Shown here in pieces: positions 44,693 to 53,517 of a stretch of 60,333 nucleotides of DNA. Source of the stretch: an uncultured Prevotella sp. (GTDB lineage Bacteria > Bacteroidota > Bacteroidia > Bacteroidales > Bacteroidaceae); NCBI GenBank assembly GCA_900314935.1, contig OMXE01000021.1:1-60333 (forward strand). Direction: 5' to 3'. The translations under genes and the position numbers were made by a program. Every line of letters starts with the position of its first letter. The first letter of the stretch is position 1. The notes beneath the pieces were generated by a model. That model was not told the origin of the DNA and searched no databases. It saw only the letters and a list, made by a program, of their open reading frames with translations.

Positions 44693-44772
44693 CATTTTGC
44701 CACTTTTTTGCAAAAAAACATTCCTCCATGCAAATAATAGACGTTTGTTCCTCTTGATATATGGATTATTAC

Positions 44773-44780
44773 TACTTTTG
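44773..44780 (+). promoter_or_regulatory. -7 box of the ECF sigma gene
   Basis: TACTTTTG, about 80 nt before the sigma gene; no -33 box at the standard spacing, so its use is uncertain. Confidence 0.4.
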
Positions 44781-44859
44781 CAACCTGCCAATGATATCTT
44801 TTTTGAAAAAGTTGGTGTTTAGGGTTTAGTAAACCGATTTTCGTGTGTAATATAGGTGT

Positions 44860-45357
44860 ATGATGACAAGAAAACAAGAACTTGAGACGCTGTTCCGACA
44901 GCATTACCGACAGATGTACCGGTTGGCCACCCTGCTTCTGCACGATGATGCTGAGAGCAAGGACATTGTGCACGATGTCTTCGCTCAGTTGCTTACCTCA
45001 TCAACCACTGAGTTGCATGAGAAGACGGCAGCAGCGTTCCTACTTACCAGCGTACGCAACAGATGCTTGAATGTGATACGTGGCAGAAAGATTCAGGAGC
45101 GGGTTCAGCGACTCTATCTCCTCGACCTTGATACCACCATCATTCCGCCCGACCTGTTTTGTGAAGAGCTGAAAGCCCTGTCAGAGGGTATCAGTCTGTT
45201 AACACCACCGGTCTGTCGAGAGGTGGTTGAACTGCATTTCCGCGATAATCTCACATTCCGTGAGATTGCCGTTCGCCTCGGTGTCAGCGAGACCACCATC
45301 TATAAGCATCTGCGCCGCGCGCTTCAGCAATTACGTGAACACCTAAAAAGAGATTAG
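44860..45357 (+). CDS. ECF (FecI-like) RNA polymerase sigma factor
   Basis: 165 residues. Region 2 (FRQHYRQMYRLATLLLHDDAESKDIVHDVFAQL) and region 4 (VVELHFRDNLTFREIAVRLGVSETTIYKHLRRALQQLREHL) of the Bacteroides-type sigma-70 subfamily. With the following anti-sigma and TonB receptor genes it forms a trans-envelope signalling cassette. ATG 44863 is an alternative start. Confidence 0.92.
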   Translation: MMTRKQELETLFRQHYRQMYRLATLLLHDDAESKDIVHDVFAQLLTSSTTELHEKTAAAFLLTSVRNRCLNVIRGRKIQERVQRLYLLDLDTTIIPPDLFCEELKALSEGISLLTPPVCREVVELHFRDNLTFREIAVRLGVSETTIYKHLRRALQQLREHLKRD

Positions 45358-45361
45358 TAAG

Positions 45362-45979
45362 ATGAACAAAACCGATTTGTTGTTCCAGATGATGGAACAA
45401 CCCCATGCATACACCGACCAGCAGTGGCAGGAGATACTTGCCGACGAAGAGTGCCGAGAGCTTTACACACTGATGGCAAAGACCCAACGTGTATTCGATA
45501 CTCAAAAGGAGATTGACGATGATACCATCGATGTTGAGTGGAAGCGATTATCAACTTCTTCCAGTCGTCGCTGGCTTCGTGTGGCAGCAGTGTTTATAGG
45601 TGTCCTGATGATTTCAGGTATGACCATTGCAGCCGTCCACCTTGTACGTAATGCTGTTGGGGTAGAGACAAAAGTCCTGACTCAGGAGACACCAATTACA
45701 GATAAATATCAGCCAGCTTTGCCGACTGACACCTTCAAGAGCGATACCATCGTCAAGGCAGAGACTATTGTTTTCGATAATGTTACGCTGGATAGCATCG
45801 CCAAGGATATTGCAGCCTATCACCACCTTGATATGTACTTGCAGAACGAACAGACTAAGCAGTTGCGTTTCTATTTCGTGTGGAAACAAGAAGACAACCT
45901 TCAGGAAGTGATCGAGAAGTTGAATATGTTCGAGCATGTCAATATGACTGTTGAGAACGATAAACTAATGGTGAGATGA
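45362..45979 (+). CDS. FecR-like anti-sigma factor, short form
   Basis: 205 residues: cytosolic N-terminal part (about 1-75), one transmembrane helix (WLRVAAVFIGVLMISGMTIAAV), and a periplasmic part ending in a DUF4974/STN-like domain (IVFDNVTLDSIAKDIAAYHHLDMYL). The large FecR beta domain is missing, so it is shorter than typical FecR (about 320-400 residues). It should hold the sigma factor inactive until the receptor signals. It overlaps the next gene by four bases (ATGA). Confidence 0.82.
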   Translation: MNKTDLLFQMMEQPHAYTDQQWQEILADEECRELYTLMAKTQRVFDTQKEIDDDTIDVEWKRLSTSSSRRWLRVAAVFIGVLMISGMTIAAVHLVRNAVGVETKVLTQETPITDKYQPALPTDTFKSDTIVKAETIVFDNVTLDSIAKDIAAYHHLDMYLQNEQTKQLRFYFVWKQEDNLQEVIEKLNMFEHVNMTVENDKLMVR

Positions 45980-47262
45980 TGAAGCATTTCATGATAATCC
46001 TTATCGCCCTGTGCTGTTTCATCAACGTTCAGGGTCAGATGATTACACGCAACTATGATAACGTCTCTATGTCTGAGGCTTTGCGTGACCTCAATGAGCT
46101 GTCACGAGATTACACCATCAGCTTCCTATACAACGAACTGGAGAATTTCCGCGTTTCTACCCACATCAAGCGCAAATCCGTTCCCGATGCCATTATGCAG
46201 ATCATTGGCTTCTATCCTATCCGTATTGTTCAGCGAGGGAAGAAAGACATCTATGTGGAATGCACCCATAAGACTGCACGTCATCTCACAGGAAGTGTCA
46301 TTGATGAGAATCGCCAGCCCGTGCCTTATGCCAATGTTTACCTGCTTCATCCATCTGACTCAACTGTTATCGGTGGTGGTGTGAGCAATGAGGCTGGCGT
46401 TTTTGTTATCCCCTACGATGTACCTACGGTATTGGTTCGCATCTCCTATGTAGGCTACAAGACCATCTATCGCTTGTGCAGCAATGAACAGATGGGAGTT
46501 GTTCAGATTAAGCCAGAGACGCAAACCATTAAAGGTGTTGTTGTTACTGGCGAGCGCCCGAAGGTACAGCTACAAGGAAATGTAATGGTTATGAATGTGG
46601 AGGGGACGGTCATGGAACGACTTGGAACAGCCGAAGATGTGCTTTCGCGTGTACCTACCATATCCAAGAAAGGCGATGGCTATGAGATTCTTGGAAAAGG
46701 AGCACCGCTGATTTACCTGAATAACCGCAAACTGAACGACCTGAATGAACTGCGGAATATCCAGTCGGATAATATCAAGAACGTAGAAGTCATTCAGAAT
46801 CCCGGTGCCCGCTACGATGCATCCGTCAATGCGGTCATCATTATCCGCACCAAACGAGCGGCAGGCGAAGGATTGGGTGTGGAATTGTCATCGTGGTCAC
46901 GCAGTGGACGTGGTTATGCCAATAACGAGCGCATCAACCTGACCTATCGCGCGGGTGGTATGGAACTCTTCGCCAACCTTTTTGGGGCATATAACAGAAG
47001 AAAGAGTCAGGGCGAGTTCGAACAGACCATCTTTGCCGATACGCTGTGGGTGATTAACAATAAGCAGAAGAATAATGTTCGCAATCCTTTCCTTGAAGGA
47101 CGATTCGGTTTCAACTACCAAATCAATGATAATCACTCTTTCGGTGGATTCTACCAGAATACGTATGACTACGTAAAGACCCGCAGTGAGTATAGTGGCA
47201 TACGACCATTTGCAAAACAGCAGTGTCAGACGCGACAAGAACACCCCCATTCATCAGGTTAA
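45976..47262 (+). pseudogene. TonB-dependent receptor, N-terminal part (frameshifted)
   Basis: 428 residues: signal peptide, STN domain (YDNVSMSEALRDLNELSRDY), carboxypeptidase-regulatory-like domain (LTGSVIDENRQPVPYANVYL), plug (TAEDVLSRVPTI, NVEVIQNPGARYDAS) and the first barrel strands. Homology-like sequence stops near 47200 and the frame ends in a nonsense tail (RPFAKQQCQT...). The barrel continues in the next frame from about 47201. Removing one base near 47200 would join the two into one protein of about 850 residues with the build of a FecA-like receptor for the sigma/anti-sigma pair. Confidence 0.82.
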
Positions 47263-48523
47263 TCTTTATTACACAGGCAAAGTGGGACAACTTACTATCG
47301 ACTTCAACGCCGATTACACTTCCCGCAGACAGCAGAGTTGCAATCAACAGCAGGAACTCAGTACTGAGTACGAAGACCGCGATGTGAATACAGAGAGTTT
47401 GACGCGTAGTAATCTGTTTGCTGAGAAACTATTCGTTTCCCATCCGCTGTGGAAAGGACAGATAGAGATAGGTGAGGAATATACCAATACGCGATGGAAA
47501 AGCAGATTTGATAATCAAGAGGGATACATTGCCAACAGCAATAACGAACAACACGAAAGCAATATTGCACCCTTCATGGAACTACGCCAACGTATAGGAC
47601 GCTTCCAACTGTCCACAGGTCTGCGTTACGAGCATGTGGAGTCAGAGTACTTCGTAAGTGATGTTCGCCGTGATGAACAATGCCGTATATATAACGACCT
47701 GTTTCCGTCCCTTTCTGTTTCTACATCAGTCAAGAATCTACAACTATCTTTTAGTTATGCGAAACGAATAACACGCCCTTCATATTGGCAGTTGAGTAGT
47801 GATGTCACCTACGAGAATCGCTTGAATCAGCAGACGGGTAATCCCTATCTGAAACCCGTTAAATACCACAACTTAAACGCGATGGTGATGTGGAAGTGGC
47901 TCTATCTAATGACCAACTACTCCCATTGTGTTGACCCTATTCTCTATACGGCGGGCGGTCTTGAAGATGACTCAAAGGTGAATTTCGTGACTTACTTGAA
48001 TTACGATTATGCCGACTGGCTTACTATTACTTTGGGTGCACAGAAGAATGTCAAATTAGGTAACGGGATAACATGGACTCCGCAATACAACGTGTCGTTG
48101 ATGAAGCCCTGGCTCAAGTCTATGTTTAATGGTCAGGAGAAAAGTTTCTGCCATCCGATGCTGACCCTGCAACTGGGCAACATCGTGGCATTACCTCACG
48201 ACTGGCTGTTGCAGGCCGACTTCAATATGCACACCCATGGCAACACAGGTTCAAACATCTATGTTGACAGTACCAATCCAATGCTCTCGCTCAGTATCAG
48301 CAAGGACTTCTTCCTGCGCCGACTCAATGTCAAACTGACAGGCAACGACCTCTTCAATGGCGGCATCAACCATGTAATGCTTTACAGCAATAGGATGATG
48401 TTCCGTAAGATGGAAGACAACGATTCCCGTAGCATCCAACTCTCGATACGCTACCGCTTTAACGTCACCCCGTCGAAATATAAAGGAACAGGTGCTGGTA
48501 ATGCGGAAAAGAACAGATTGTAA
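47186..48523 (+). pseudogene. TonB-dependent receptor, C-terminal barrel (frameshifted)
   Basis: About 440 residues of outer-membrane barrel (OMP_b-brl_3-like) in the +1 frame relative to the N-terminal half; true receptor sequence starts at about the YDHLQNSS residues. It includes NLYYTGKVGQLTIDFNADYT, RITRPSYWQLSSDV and QQTGNPYLKP, usual in these receptors. The frame is open for 1.3 kb, so the break is recent or an assembly error. No homopolymer is present at the junction. Confidence 0.82.
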
Positions 48524-48546
48524 TCAAGCGTAATGTTGTCATATAT

Positions 48547-48580
48547 ACCTATGGTTTTAGAAAGTAAAACCATAGGTTTT
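48547..48580 (+). terminator. terminator after the receptor gene
   Basis: ACCTATGGTTTTA (48547-48559), GAAAG loop, TAAAACCATAGGT (48565-48577), perfect 13-bp stem followed by TTT. Confidence 0.85.
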
Positions 48581-48681
48581 CTCAATACCTAACATTGTAA
48601 AAGTCTAATTGCTTTATATCGAGCAACTTAGGAGTAAAATGGAACCTCAAAGACCTAACATAAACCTAACATAAACCTAAC
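48581..48681. repeat. 101-bp direct repeat, left copy
   Basis: Matches 52725-52825 over 101 bp with two mismatches by eye. It includes CCTAACATAAA 11-bp units at its right end. The two copies bracket the surface protein gene and the Rpn nuclease gene. Confidence 0.9.
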
Positions 48682-48717
48682 CAAAGACCTAACGTCAGAC
48701 ACAATGCCTTGAACGTA

Positions 48718-48853
48718 GGCGAACGAACGAACGAACAGTTGGTGTTCGCTTACAAAGAATGGTGTCTAAAATTTATATTATTATATATAATAGTATAAAT
48801 TCTAAGGGCGGTTTTTTACGAAGGAAAAAACTGTTCGTTCGTTCGCGTTCGCC
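48718..48853. repeat. long inverted repeat with GAAC/GTTC arms
   Basis: The left arm GGC(GAAC)n-AGTT (48718-48740) matches the reverse complement of the right arm (48829-48853) apart from a small expansion. The loop contains an AT hairpin AATTTATA...TATAAATT. No coding sequence is seen here; this and the neighbouring repeats fill the 550-bp gap up to 49074. Confidence 0.75.
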
Positions 48854-48908
48854 TTGATTTGTCTTCGTCTCTTTCATCTTGAACGACCCAGCTTGCTGTG
48901 AGTGAGAG

Positions 48909-48960
48909 CGTCATTCTCTGATAGCGGGAACGTCATTCTCTGGTAGTGAGAACGTCATTC
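48909..48960. repeat. 22-bp tandem repeat CGTCATTCTCTG
   Basis: Two full 22-bp units (48909-48930, 48931-48952) and a partial third (48953-48960). Confidence 0.8.
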
Positions 48961-49023
48961 AGTGTTTTTTAACAATATGTTCCTGTTTCTTAACAGATTT
49001 TTACGAGGTACGGCACCCCCAAA

Positions 49024-49055
49024 TTTGGAACTTGATGATTATTGTTGTATCTTTG
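49024..49055 (+). promoter_or_regulatory. promoter of the 833-residue surface protein
   Basis: TTTG (49024-49027), 20-nt spacer, TATCTTTG (49048-49055). Confidence 0.8.
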
Positions 49056-49074
49056 CAGCAAAAGTATTTGAATC

Positions 49075-51576
49075 ATGAAAACAAAACTTAGATTACTAAC
49101 CTTCTTGTTCTTTCTGTTGACTGTTGCAACAGGAAAAGCAGCAACTTATTATGGCTTCTCAATTGCTGGTGTCCCCATCACATCAGACAACTATCTGTCA
49201 CCAAGTCAGAATAAGGCATGGAACTACGATCCCAATCAGAATGTCCTTTATCTTACGGATGGGGCCATTTCTTGTTTTGACTCAGGTTCCGCGGTTATTG
49301 AGATTGATGGCGACATAAACCCAACCTTGAATATTTGTGTCCAAGGGTATTGTAAAGTATGGGGCACAGTATGGGATATTATTCTTTTTTGGGGTGAAGG
49401 GCAGCATATGATTTATGGAAACGGCACTTTAGAATTAGCCTCTCAATTTGTAGGGAACCAATCCCTAGGTAGTGAGCCCTATGGTATTCGCTCTTATGGT
49501 AACACCAGCCTTACAATCAAAGATATTACTTTGTTGATTAATGTTTATCAAGGAACAGGTATTAAATCAGATAGGTATTTCAGCGATATTACCATGGATA
49601 ATTGTGAGGTTTCCATTACTACTGCTTCAGGTGAAGCATGGAAGTCAACTAGTGGAACCCAAGTCATTTTTAAAAGATGTGAAGTGGAATCACCAAATTA
49701 TTACTATATAGTATCGGGTATAGTAATAAATGGAGCAATGGGTAGTCACCCTTGGGCCGCAGATGCCACAATTAAACGCGTATCTGTATATAATGAATTC
49801 AGCGTAACTGTACCAGCACCTTCAATCGGTGAAACTGTTTCATTCACTCCTCAGGTTAATGGATCCGGTTACGAAGTAACTAAAATAGAATGGGATTATC
49901 TTCATGATGATGGAACTTTCTCAATATTACATGAAGGTCATAAATTCCAACGATTTGGCGTTTATCGGGTTATTATGTACCTGGCGCCTACTGAAGGGGG
50001 CAGAATTGATCACGAAAGTGAATTAACAGCAACGATTAATGGTCAGCCTGTTGAATATATAAAATTATCAAGTTATTATGACGCTGATCAGGGTGATTCC
50101 GTAGAGCGTGTTTATATCAGCTACACCTTCCCAGAATTGGGTAATGAGTCATACGATCTCTTTGTTGGGGGAACACAGGTAACGGCAAAGAATATGAATA
50201 ATGTGCTTGGCGATGGGAAGGTGTCTTACAATCCCGATATGAAGATACTGACGCTTAACAATGCCGTTATCAACTCAACAGGTCAGGGTAACCATGCCAT
50301 CATGAACGAGAACCCCTATTATTATGGACGAGCCGTCGGGGATTTAACAATTGAGGTGATAGGAAACTGTCAGTTAACTTCCCAGGATGTTGCACTTATC
50401 ATCAGCGGAAATACAACCATCGTGGGCAATGGAACGCTCACCCTCAAAAGCACTACTGAGAAAGGCATATGTATAGATAACCAGGAACTGGTATGCAAGG
50501 TAAACAAACTCATCGTTGATGCTTATAAAGAGCCCGTATTGGGAATAGGCGACGGCTCCGGTATGAGAATCAACGGATCTTATGTAGAGCTTAATTCGCG
50601 GAACCCCAGTACTTTTAAAACTGTCGACTGTTTGGCACTCTTTACCTTGCAGAACAGTCATTTTTCCGATCCTGGCGGTGCATGGAAATATGCGGAGACG
50701 GACAATTACATATACAATACCCCTTATCGTAGATTGGAACTTGGCACGGAGATCTATCGCGGGAAACTGCTCATTGAACCGAATTCGACACCTGTGAGAT
50801 ACCGATTGTGGGTAGCAGGCACGAGGATAACAACTGTAAACAAAAACTATATCGGCGTCTCTTCAGGAACGGCAACGTTCGATCCTGATACCCATACGCT
50901 GACGCTGAACAATGCTCAAATTGCAGCTCATGGCTATGATGACGGCATCAGCAATGGTCTTCCCGATTTTGAGGGTATGCCTGATTTCAAGATTGTCTGC
51001 AAAGGAACGAACAACAGTATTGATGCTGTCAACAGTGAGGGTTACGGACTGGCATTGTATGGTAACACCACCATCAGCGGCAGCCGTCTTGGCATCAAAG
51101 CATACGACAAGGGCATTTATCTTGAAGATTTCAAGGATCTGAACTTACTGAACGCTGATGTCTATGTGGAAGCCAGGTATCCCGTTTATTGTGGCTACAA
51201 TACCTTCGTCTACGTTCGTAACTCAAGACTGGTAGCTGATCCGGGATCGTCTCAGAACTCTCCTGTCGAAGGTGCACGAGAGTTTGATTTGATAAACAGT
51301 GAATACCAGGATCCAGATATTGGTATCAACCCAGACCTTTTATCCTACAATGAATCGGAGGAGATGATGTATTACAACGGCTCTATTTACGATGGTCCTA
51401 TACTGATTGTTCCCATGGGGTATGCCATCTCCACTGACATCAATGCAATGGACAATGGACAATTGACAATTGACAATGCAAGTGAATCGTGGTACACGAT
51501 AGATGGTAGGAAACTGAGTGGGCAGCCTACGAAGAAGGGAATTTATATTCACAACGGCAGAGCCGTTGTACATTAA
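49075..51576 (+). CDS. large repetitive secreted protein, unknown function
   Basis: 833 residues with signal peptide. Three modules share the pattern L-(F/W)-V-(G/A)-GT-(Q/R)-(V/I)-T followed by a TLNNA-x-I strand (starts at about residues 28, 360 and 578), and the intervening NTTI-x-G segments suggest beta-helix or stacked beta structure. A PKD-like region is possible near 245-320. The C-terminus (SWYTIDGRKLSGQPTKKGIY) is a Prevotella-type sorting tail, joined by a linker made from a translated heptamer array. Base composition is visibly more AT-rich than its neighbours. Probably a surface or adhesive protein; function not recognised. Confidence 0.78.
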   Translation: MKTKLRLLTFLFFLLTVATGKAATYYGFSIAGVPITSDNYLSPSQNKAWNYDPNQNVLYLTDGAISCFDSGSAVIEIDGDINPTLNICVQGYCKVWGTVWDIILFWGEGQHMIYGNGTLELASQFVGNQSLGSEPYGIRSYGNTSLTIKDITLLINVYQGTGIKSDRYFSDITMDNCEVSITTASGEAWKSTSGTQVIFKRCEVESPNYYYIVSGIVINGAMGSHPWAADATIKRVSVYNEFSVTVPAPSIGETVSFTPQVNGSGYEVTKIEWDYLHDDGTFSILHEGHKFQRFGVYRVIMYLAPTEGGRIDHESELTATINGQPVEYIKLSSYYDADQGDSVERVYISYTFPELGNESYDLFVGGTQVTAKNMNNVLGDGKVSYNPDMKILTLNNAVINSTGQGNHAIMNENPYYYGRAVGDLTIEVIGNCQLTSQDVALIISGNTTIVGNGTLTLKSTTEKGICIDNQELVCKVNKLIVDAYKEPVLGIGDGSGMRINGSYVELNSRNPSTFKTVDCLALFTLQNSHFSDPGGAWKYAETDNYIYNTPYRRLELGTEIYRGKLLIEPNSTPVRYRLWVAGTRITTVNKNYIGVSSGTATFDPDTHTLTLNNAQIAAHGYDDGISNGLPDFEGMPDFKIVCKGTNNSIDAVNSEGYGLALYGNTTISGSRLGIKAYDKGIYLEDFKDLNLLNADVYVEARYPVYCGYNTFVYVRNSRLVADPGSSQNSPVEGAREFDLINSEYQDPDIGINPDLLSYNESEEMMYYNGSIYDGPILIVPMGYAISTDINAMDNGQLTIDNASESWYTIDGRKLSGQPTKKGIYIHNGRAVVH
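51452..51479. repeat. in-frame heptamer array before the sorting tail
   Basis: Four 7-bp units (ACAATGG, ACAATTG, ACAATTG, ACAATGC) encode the MDNGQLTIDNA linker between the body of the protein and its C-terminal tail. Reverse complement of the array family inside wecB. Confidence 0.9.
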
Positions 51577-51619
51577 ACATTAAATATTTATCATTAAACA
51601 TTTATATACGCATACAATG

Positions 51620-51650
51620 AGGGGCAGCATCACACATAGATGTCGCCCCT
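51620..51650. terminator. bidirectional terminator between convergent genes
   Basis: AGGGGC-x2-CAT and ATG-x2-GCCCCT arms with two mismatched positions, flanked by AT-rich tracts on both sides. Confidence 0.65.
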
Positions 51651-51673
51651 TATTTATTACATAAATAACTTGA

Positions 51674-52522
51674 TTACAATTCCGCTATTTCCTCCAGAGA
51701 AAGGCCGGTTACTTCAGCAATTAGATTAGCATCCATATCCTTCTCCTTCATGTTGCGGGCAATAGTAAGCTTTTCTTCAGCACGTCCTTGCTCAATACCT
51801 TGTTCACGTCCTTCCTGTTTCTGTCCTTCCATCACAGCCAGGGTATCGCGGAACTGTTTCAAGGCATGGTCATACTTGATACGCTCCTCACGTGTCCACG
51901 AGGAAACCTCACAGGTCTCGATCAACTTCTTGAAGACCTTGTCCTTGATCTCGAAAGGATATCTGTCCAGTTTCTCCATATTCTTCAATACGTATATCCA
52001 GCGTTCAAAATGATTCTCACACTCACTAACCGTCTTCGTGAACAGTGGCAGCTGAAGGTAGATCAGTCGGATCTTGTCGGAAAACAGCTCCTTTGACTGC
52101 ATGTTCATCAGCGCCACATCCGTGCGGAACTCGTCCGAGATGCCCGCCTGACGGAAATTCAGAAACGAGACGCAGTAAACAGCCTTCACGTCGAACATCC
52201 ACTCCGTACCACGCTCGCCCTGACGCGCTATCGACTCTGCAGCGTAATAGATGGAACGGTTCTTGTAGTAGGGCTGAGAGCGGTTCTGCATCTCTACGAT
52301 GATCTTTTCGCCACCCTCCGATTCGCAATACACATCGTATATCAGCGAACGGTCGTCCTTGAACTCACTCAGCTGTTCCTTATCCAGGAACTTCACGTCG
52401 TTTATCACTCGCTCCCCTTGCAGTAGACTGTTCAGGAAGTCTATCAGCAGGTCTTTATTGATTTCCTGCCCAAAGATTTTTTTGAATCCGACATCAGTAA
52501 ACGGATTAATGTATTTACTCAT
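51674..52522 (-). CDS. Rpn/PD-(D/E)XK family nuclease (transposase-like)
   Basis: 282 residues. N-terminal INPFTDVGFKKIFGQE is diagnostic for the Rpn/YhgA (TIGR01784) family; the PD-(D/E)XK core is LIYDVYCESEGGEKIIVEMQNR (D...ExQ variant). The C-terminal helix (EGQKQEGREQGIEQGRAEEK) is the usual Gln/Glu repeat. Such proteins promote recombination; they are frequent accessory genes. ATG 52522 is chosen; the upstream eight codons lack conservation. Its promoter is inside a dispersed palindromic element. Confidence 0.9.
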   Translation of the reverse strand: MSKYINPFTDVGFKKIFGQEINKDLLIDFLNSLLQGERVINDVKFLDKEQLSEFKDDRSLIYDVYCESEGGEKIIVEMQNRSQPYYKNRSIYYAAESIARQGERGTEWMFDVKAVYCVSFLNFRQAGISDEFRTDVALMNMQSKELFSDKIRLIYLQLPLFTKTVSECENHFERWIYVLKNMEKLDRYPFEIKDKVFKKLIETCEVSSWTREERIKYDHALKQFRDTLAVMEGQKQEGREQGIEQGRAEEKLTIARNMKEKDMDANLIAEVTGLSLEEIAEL

Positions 52523-52560
52523 AGCATGAGAAATAAAGTGAAACAATAAGTTTGTCCCTG

Positions 52561-52637
52561 CAAAGATACGATTAAACGAGAGAAATACAAAATAAATATG
52601 GATTTATTTTTATTTCCGAGTGGAAGTATCTTCGGCG
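52561..52637. repeat. palindromic promoter-bearing element, Rpn copy
   Basis: AAGATAC...GATTAAACGAGAGAAAT..AATAAATA, then TTTATTTTTATTTC...GTATCTT. It carries the minus-strand promoter of the Rpn gene: TTTG (52591-52588), 19-nt spacer, TATCTTTG (52568-52561). A truncated second unit follows (52647-52680). Confidence 0.8.
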
Positions 52638-52724
52638 TAGCCAAAGTACGATTAAGCGAGCACAAAACAAAGAAAAAGTAGATGGATTTTTATAGCCGGC
52701 GAATTTTAGAATTTTCTCTTTTTC

Positions 52725-52825
52725 CTCAATACCTAACATTGTAAAAGTTTAATTGCTTTATATCGAGCAACTTAGGAGGAAAATGGAACCTCAAAGACCT
52801 AACATAAACCTAACATAAACCTAAC
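52725..52825. repeat. 101-bp direct repeat, right copy
   Basis: Copy of 48581-48681 with two mismatches, 4144 bp away, same orientation. Confidence 0.9.
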
Positions 52826-53015
52826 ATCACACCTAACATAAACCTAACATTGGGGGCCACCTCGGGGAGTTATCCCCTCGATCAGTTCTGGCGCTTCGCT
52901 TTGCGAAGAACCCCTCTATTAGAGGGGAAAGGTCGTTATAACGGGATATCGTTATAACGAAAACGGAGAATGTTAGGTCTTTGGTTAGGTTTATGTTAGG
53001 TGTTAGGTTAGGTTT
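52797..53015. repeat. CCTAACATAAA/TGTTAGG arms enclosing serial hairpins
   Basis: The left arm has 11-bp CCTAACATAAA units; the right arm (52970-53015) has complementary GTTAGGT units. Between them are consecutive short hairpins: GGGGA-GTTA-TCCCC, CTTCGC-TTT-GCGAAG, CCCCTCT-ATT-AGAGGGG, and two copies of the self-complementary CGTTATAACG separated by GGATAT. No gene is recognised from 52547 to 53517. Confidence 0.75.
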
Positions 53016-53175
53016 GAAAATCGTGAAACGTCTTTGCTTAGGGGATTTTTGCCGTGAAACTGTTAGGTCTTTGAAAAAACGCAAATTTTATAACCCCACC
53101 CCAGCTTCGCCACCCCTCCCCTGCGATGGGAGGGGAGCTGGTTACCACTAAGATGCTGGATCATAATACTGTTCT

Positions 53176-53233
53176 CGCACCCCTGCGCCTCCGCACCCCC
53201 GCGCCTCCGCACCCCCGCGCCTCCGCACCCCCG
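53176..53233. repeat. GC-rich 16-bp tandem repeat
   Basis: About 3.6 units of CGCACCCCCGCGCCTC, starting at 53176, 53192, 53208 and 53224. Strikingly G+C-rich in an AT-leaning intergenic region. Confidence 0.85.
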
Positions 53234-53327
53234 AAGTATCGTTGGCTCTTTCGACTCCCCACCCCTCTAAGGGGCGGGGTCCTGGCAAGGGGGGCGGGGT
53301 GAAAGAATACTGTCATCAAACTATTTG

Positions 53328-53408
53328 TTCCCAACGTGGGAATACAATGTTCCCAGCATGGGAATAAAATGTTCCCAACGTGGGAATAAAATGTTCCCAA
53401 CATGGGAA
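53328..53408. promoter_or_regulatory. four TTCCCA-N3-TGGGAA palindromes at 22-bp steps
   Basis: Palindromes at 53328-53342, 53350-53364, 53372-53386 and 53394-53408. Centre bases vary (ACG, GCA, ACG, ACA) but arms are identical. The exact 22-bp spacing would place bound dimers on one face of the helix. They end about 60 bp before the -33 box of the gene at 53518. They could instead be a tandem hairpin repeat. Confidence 0.75.
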
Positions 53409-53468
53409 TACAAAGAAACTTCGCCGAAGGTACTTTCGCTTGGAAATCCAAAGAAAAACAAGCTTTTC

Positions 53469-53500
53469 TTTGGTATTTCTCTCTCTTAATTGTATCTTTG
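53469..53500 (+). promoter_or_regulatory. promoter of the barrel-like protein gene
   Basis: TTTG (53469-53472), 20-nt spacer, TATCTTTG (53493-53500). It lies inside a plus-oriented copy of the palindromic promoter element (about 53410-53500). Confidence 0.8.
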
Positions 53501-53517
53501 CATCGAAATCAGATGAT

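Noticed and set aside
44638..44973. Minus-strand open frame of 111 codons upstream of the pheA leader
   Set aside because: It overlaps the pheA promoter and the start of the sigma gene on the other strand; the residues look random. The real short frame is the leader peptide.
44860..45357. Sigma cassette as a SusCD-type locus regulator
   Set aside because: No susD or glycan-degrading gene follows; the receptor carries an STN domain and looks FecA-like.
47186..47262. Programmed ribosomal frameshift in the receptor gene
   Set aside because: No slippery heptamer or downstream pseudoknot is apparent; a simple one-base change explains the break.
52797..53015. Possible CRISPR array because of repeated units
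   Set aside because: Units are 11 bp, back to back, without unique spacers, and no cas genes are nearby.
53161..53451. Minus-strand open frame across the GC-rich repeats and palindromes
   Set aside because: Its protein is only translated repeat units with no domain, promoter or plausible start context.
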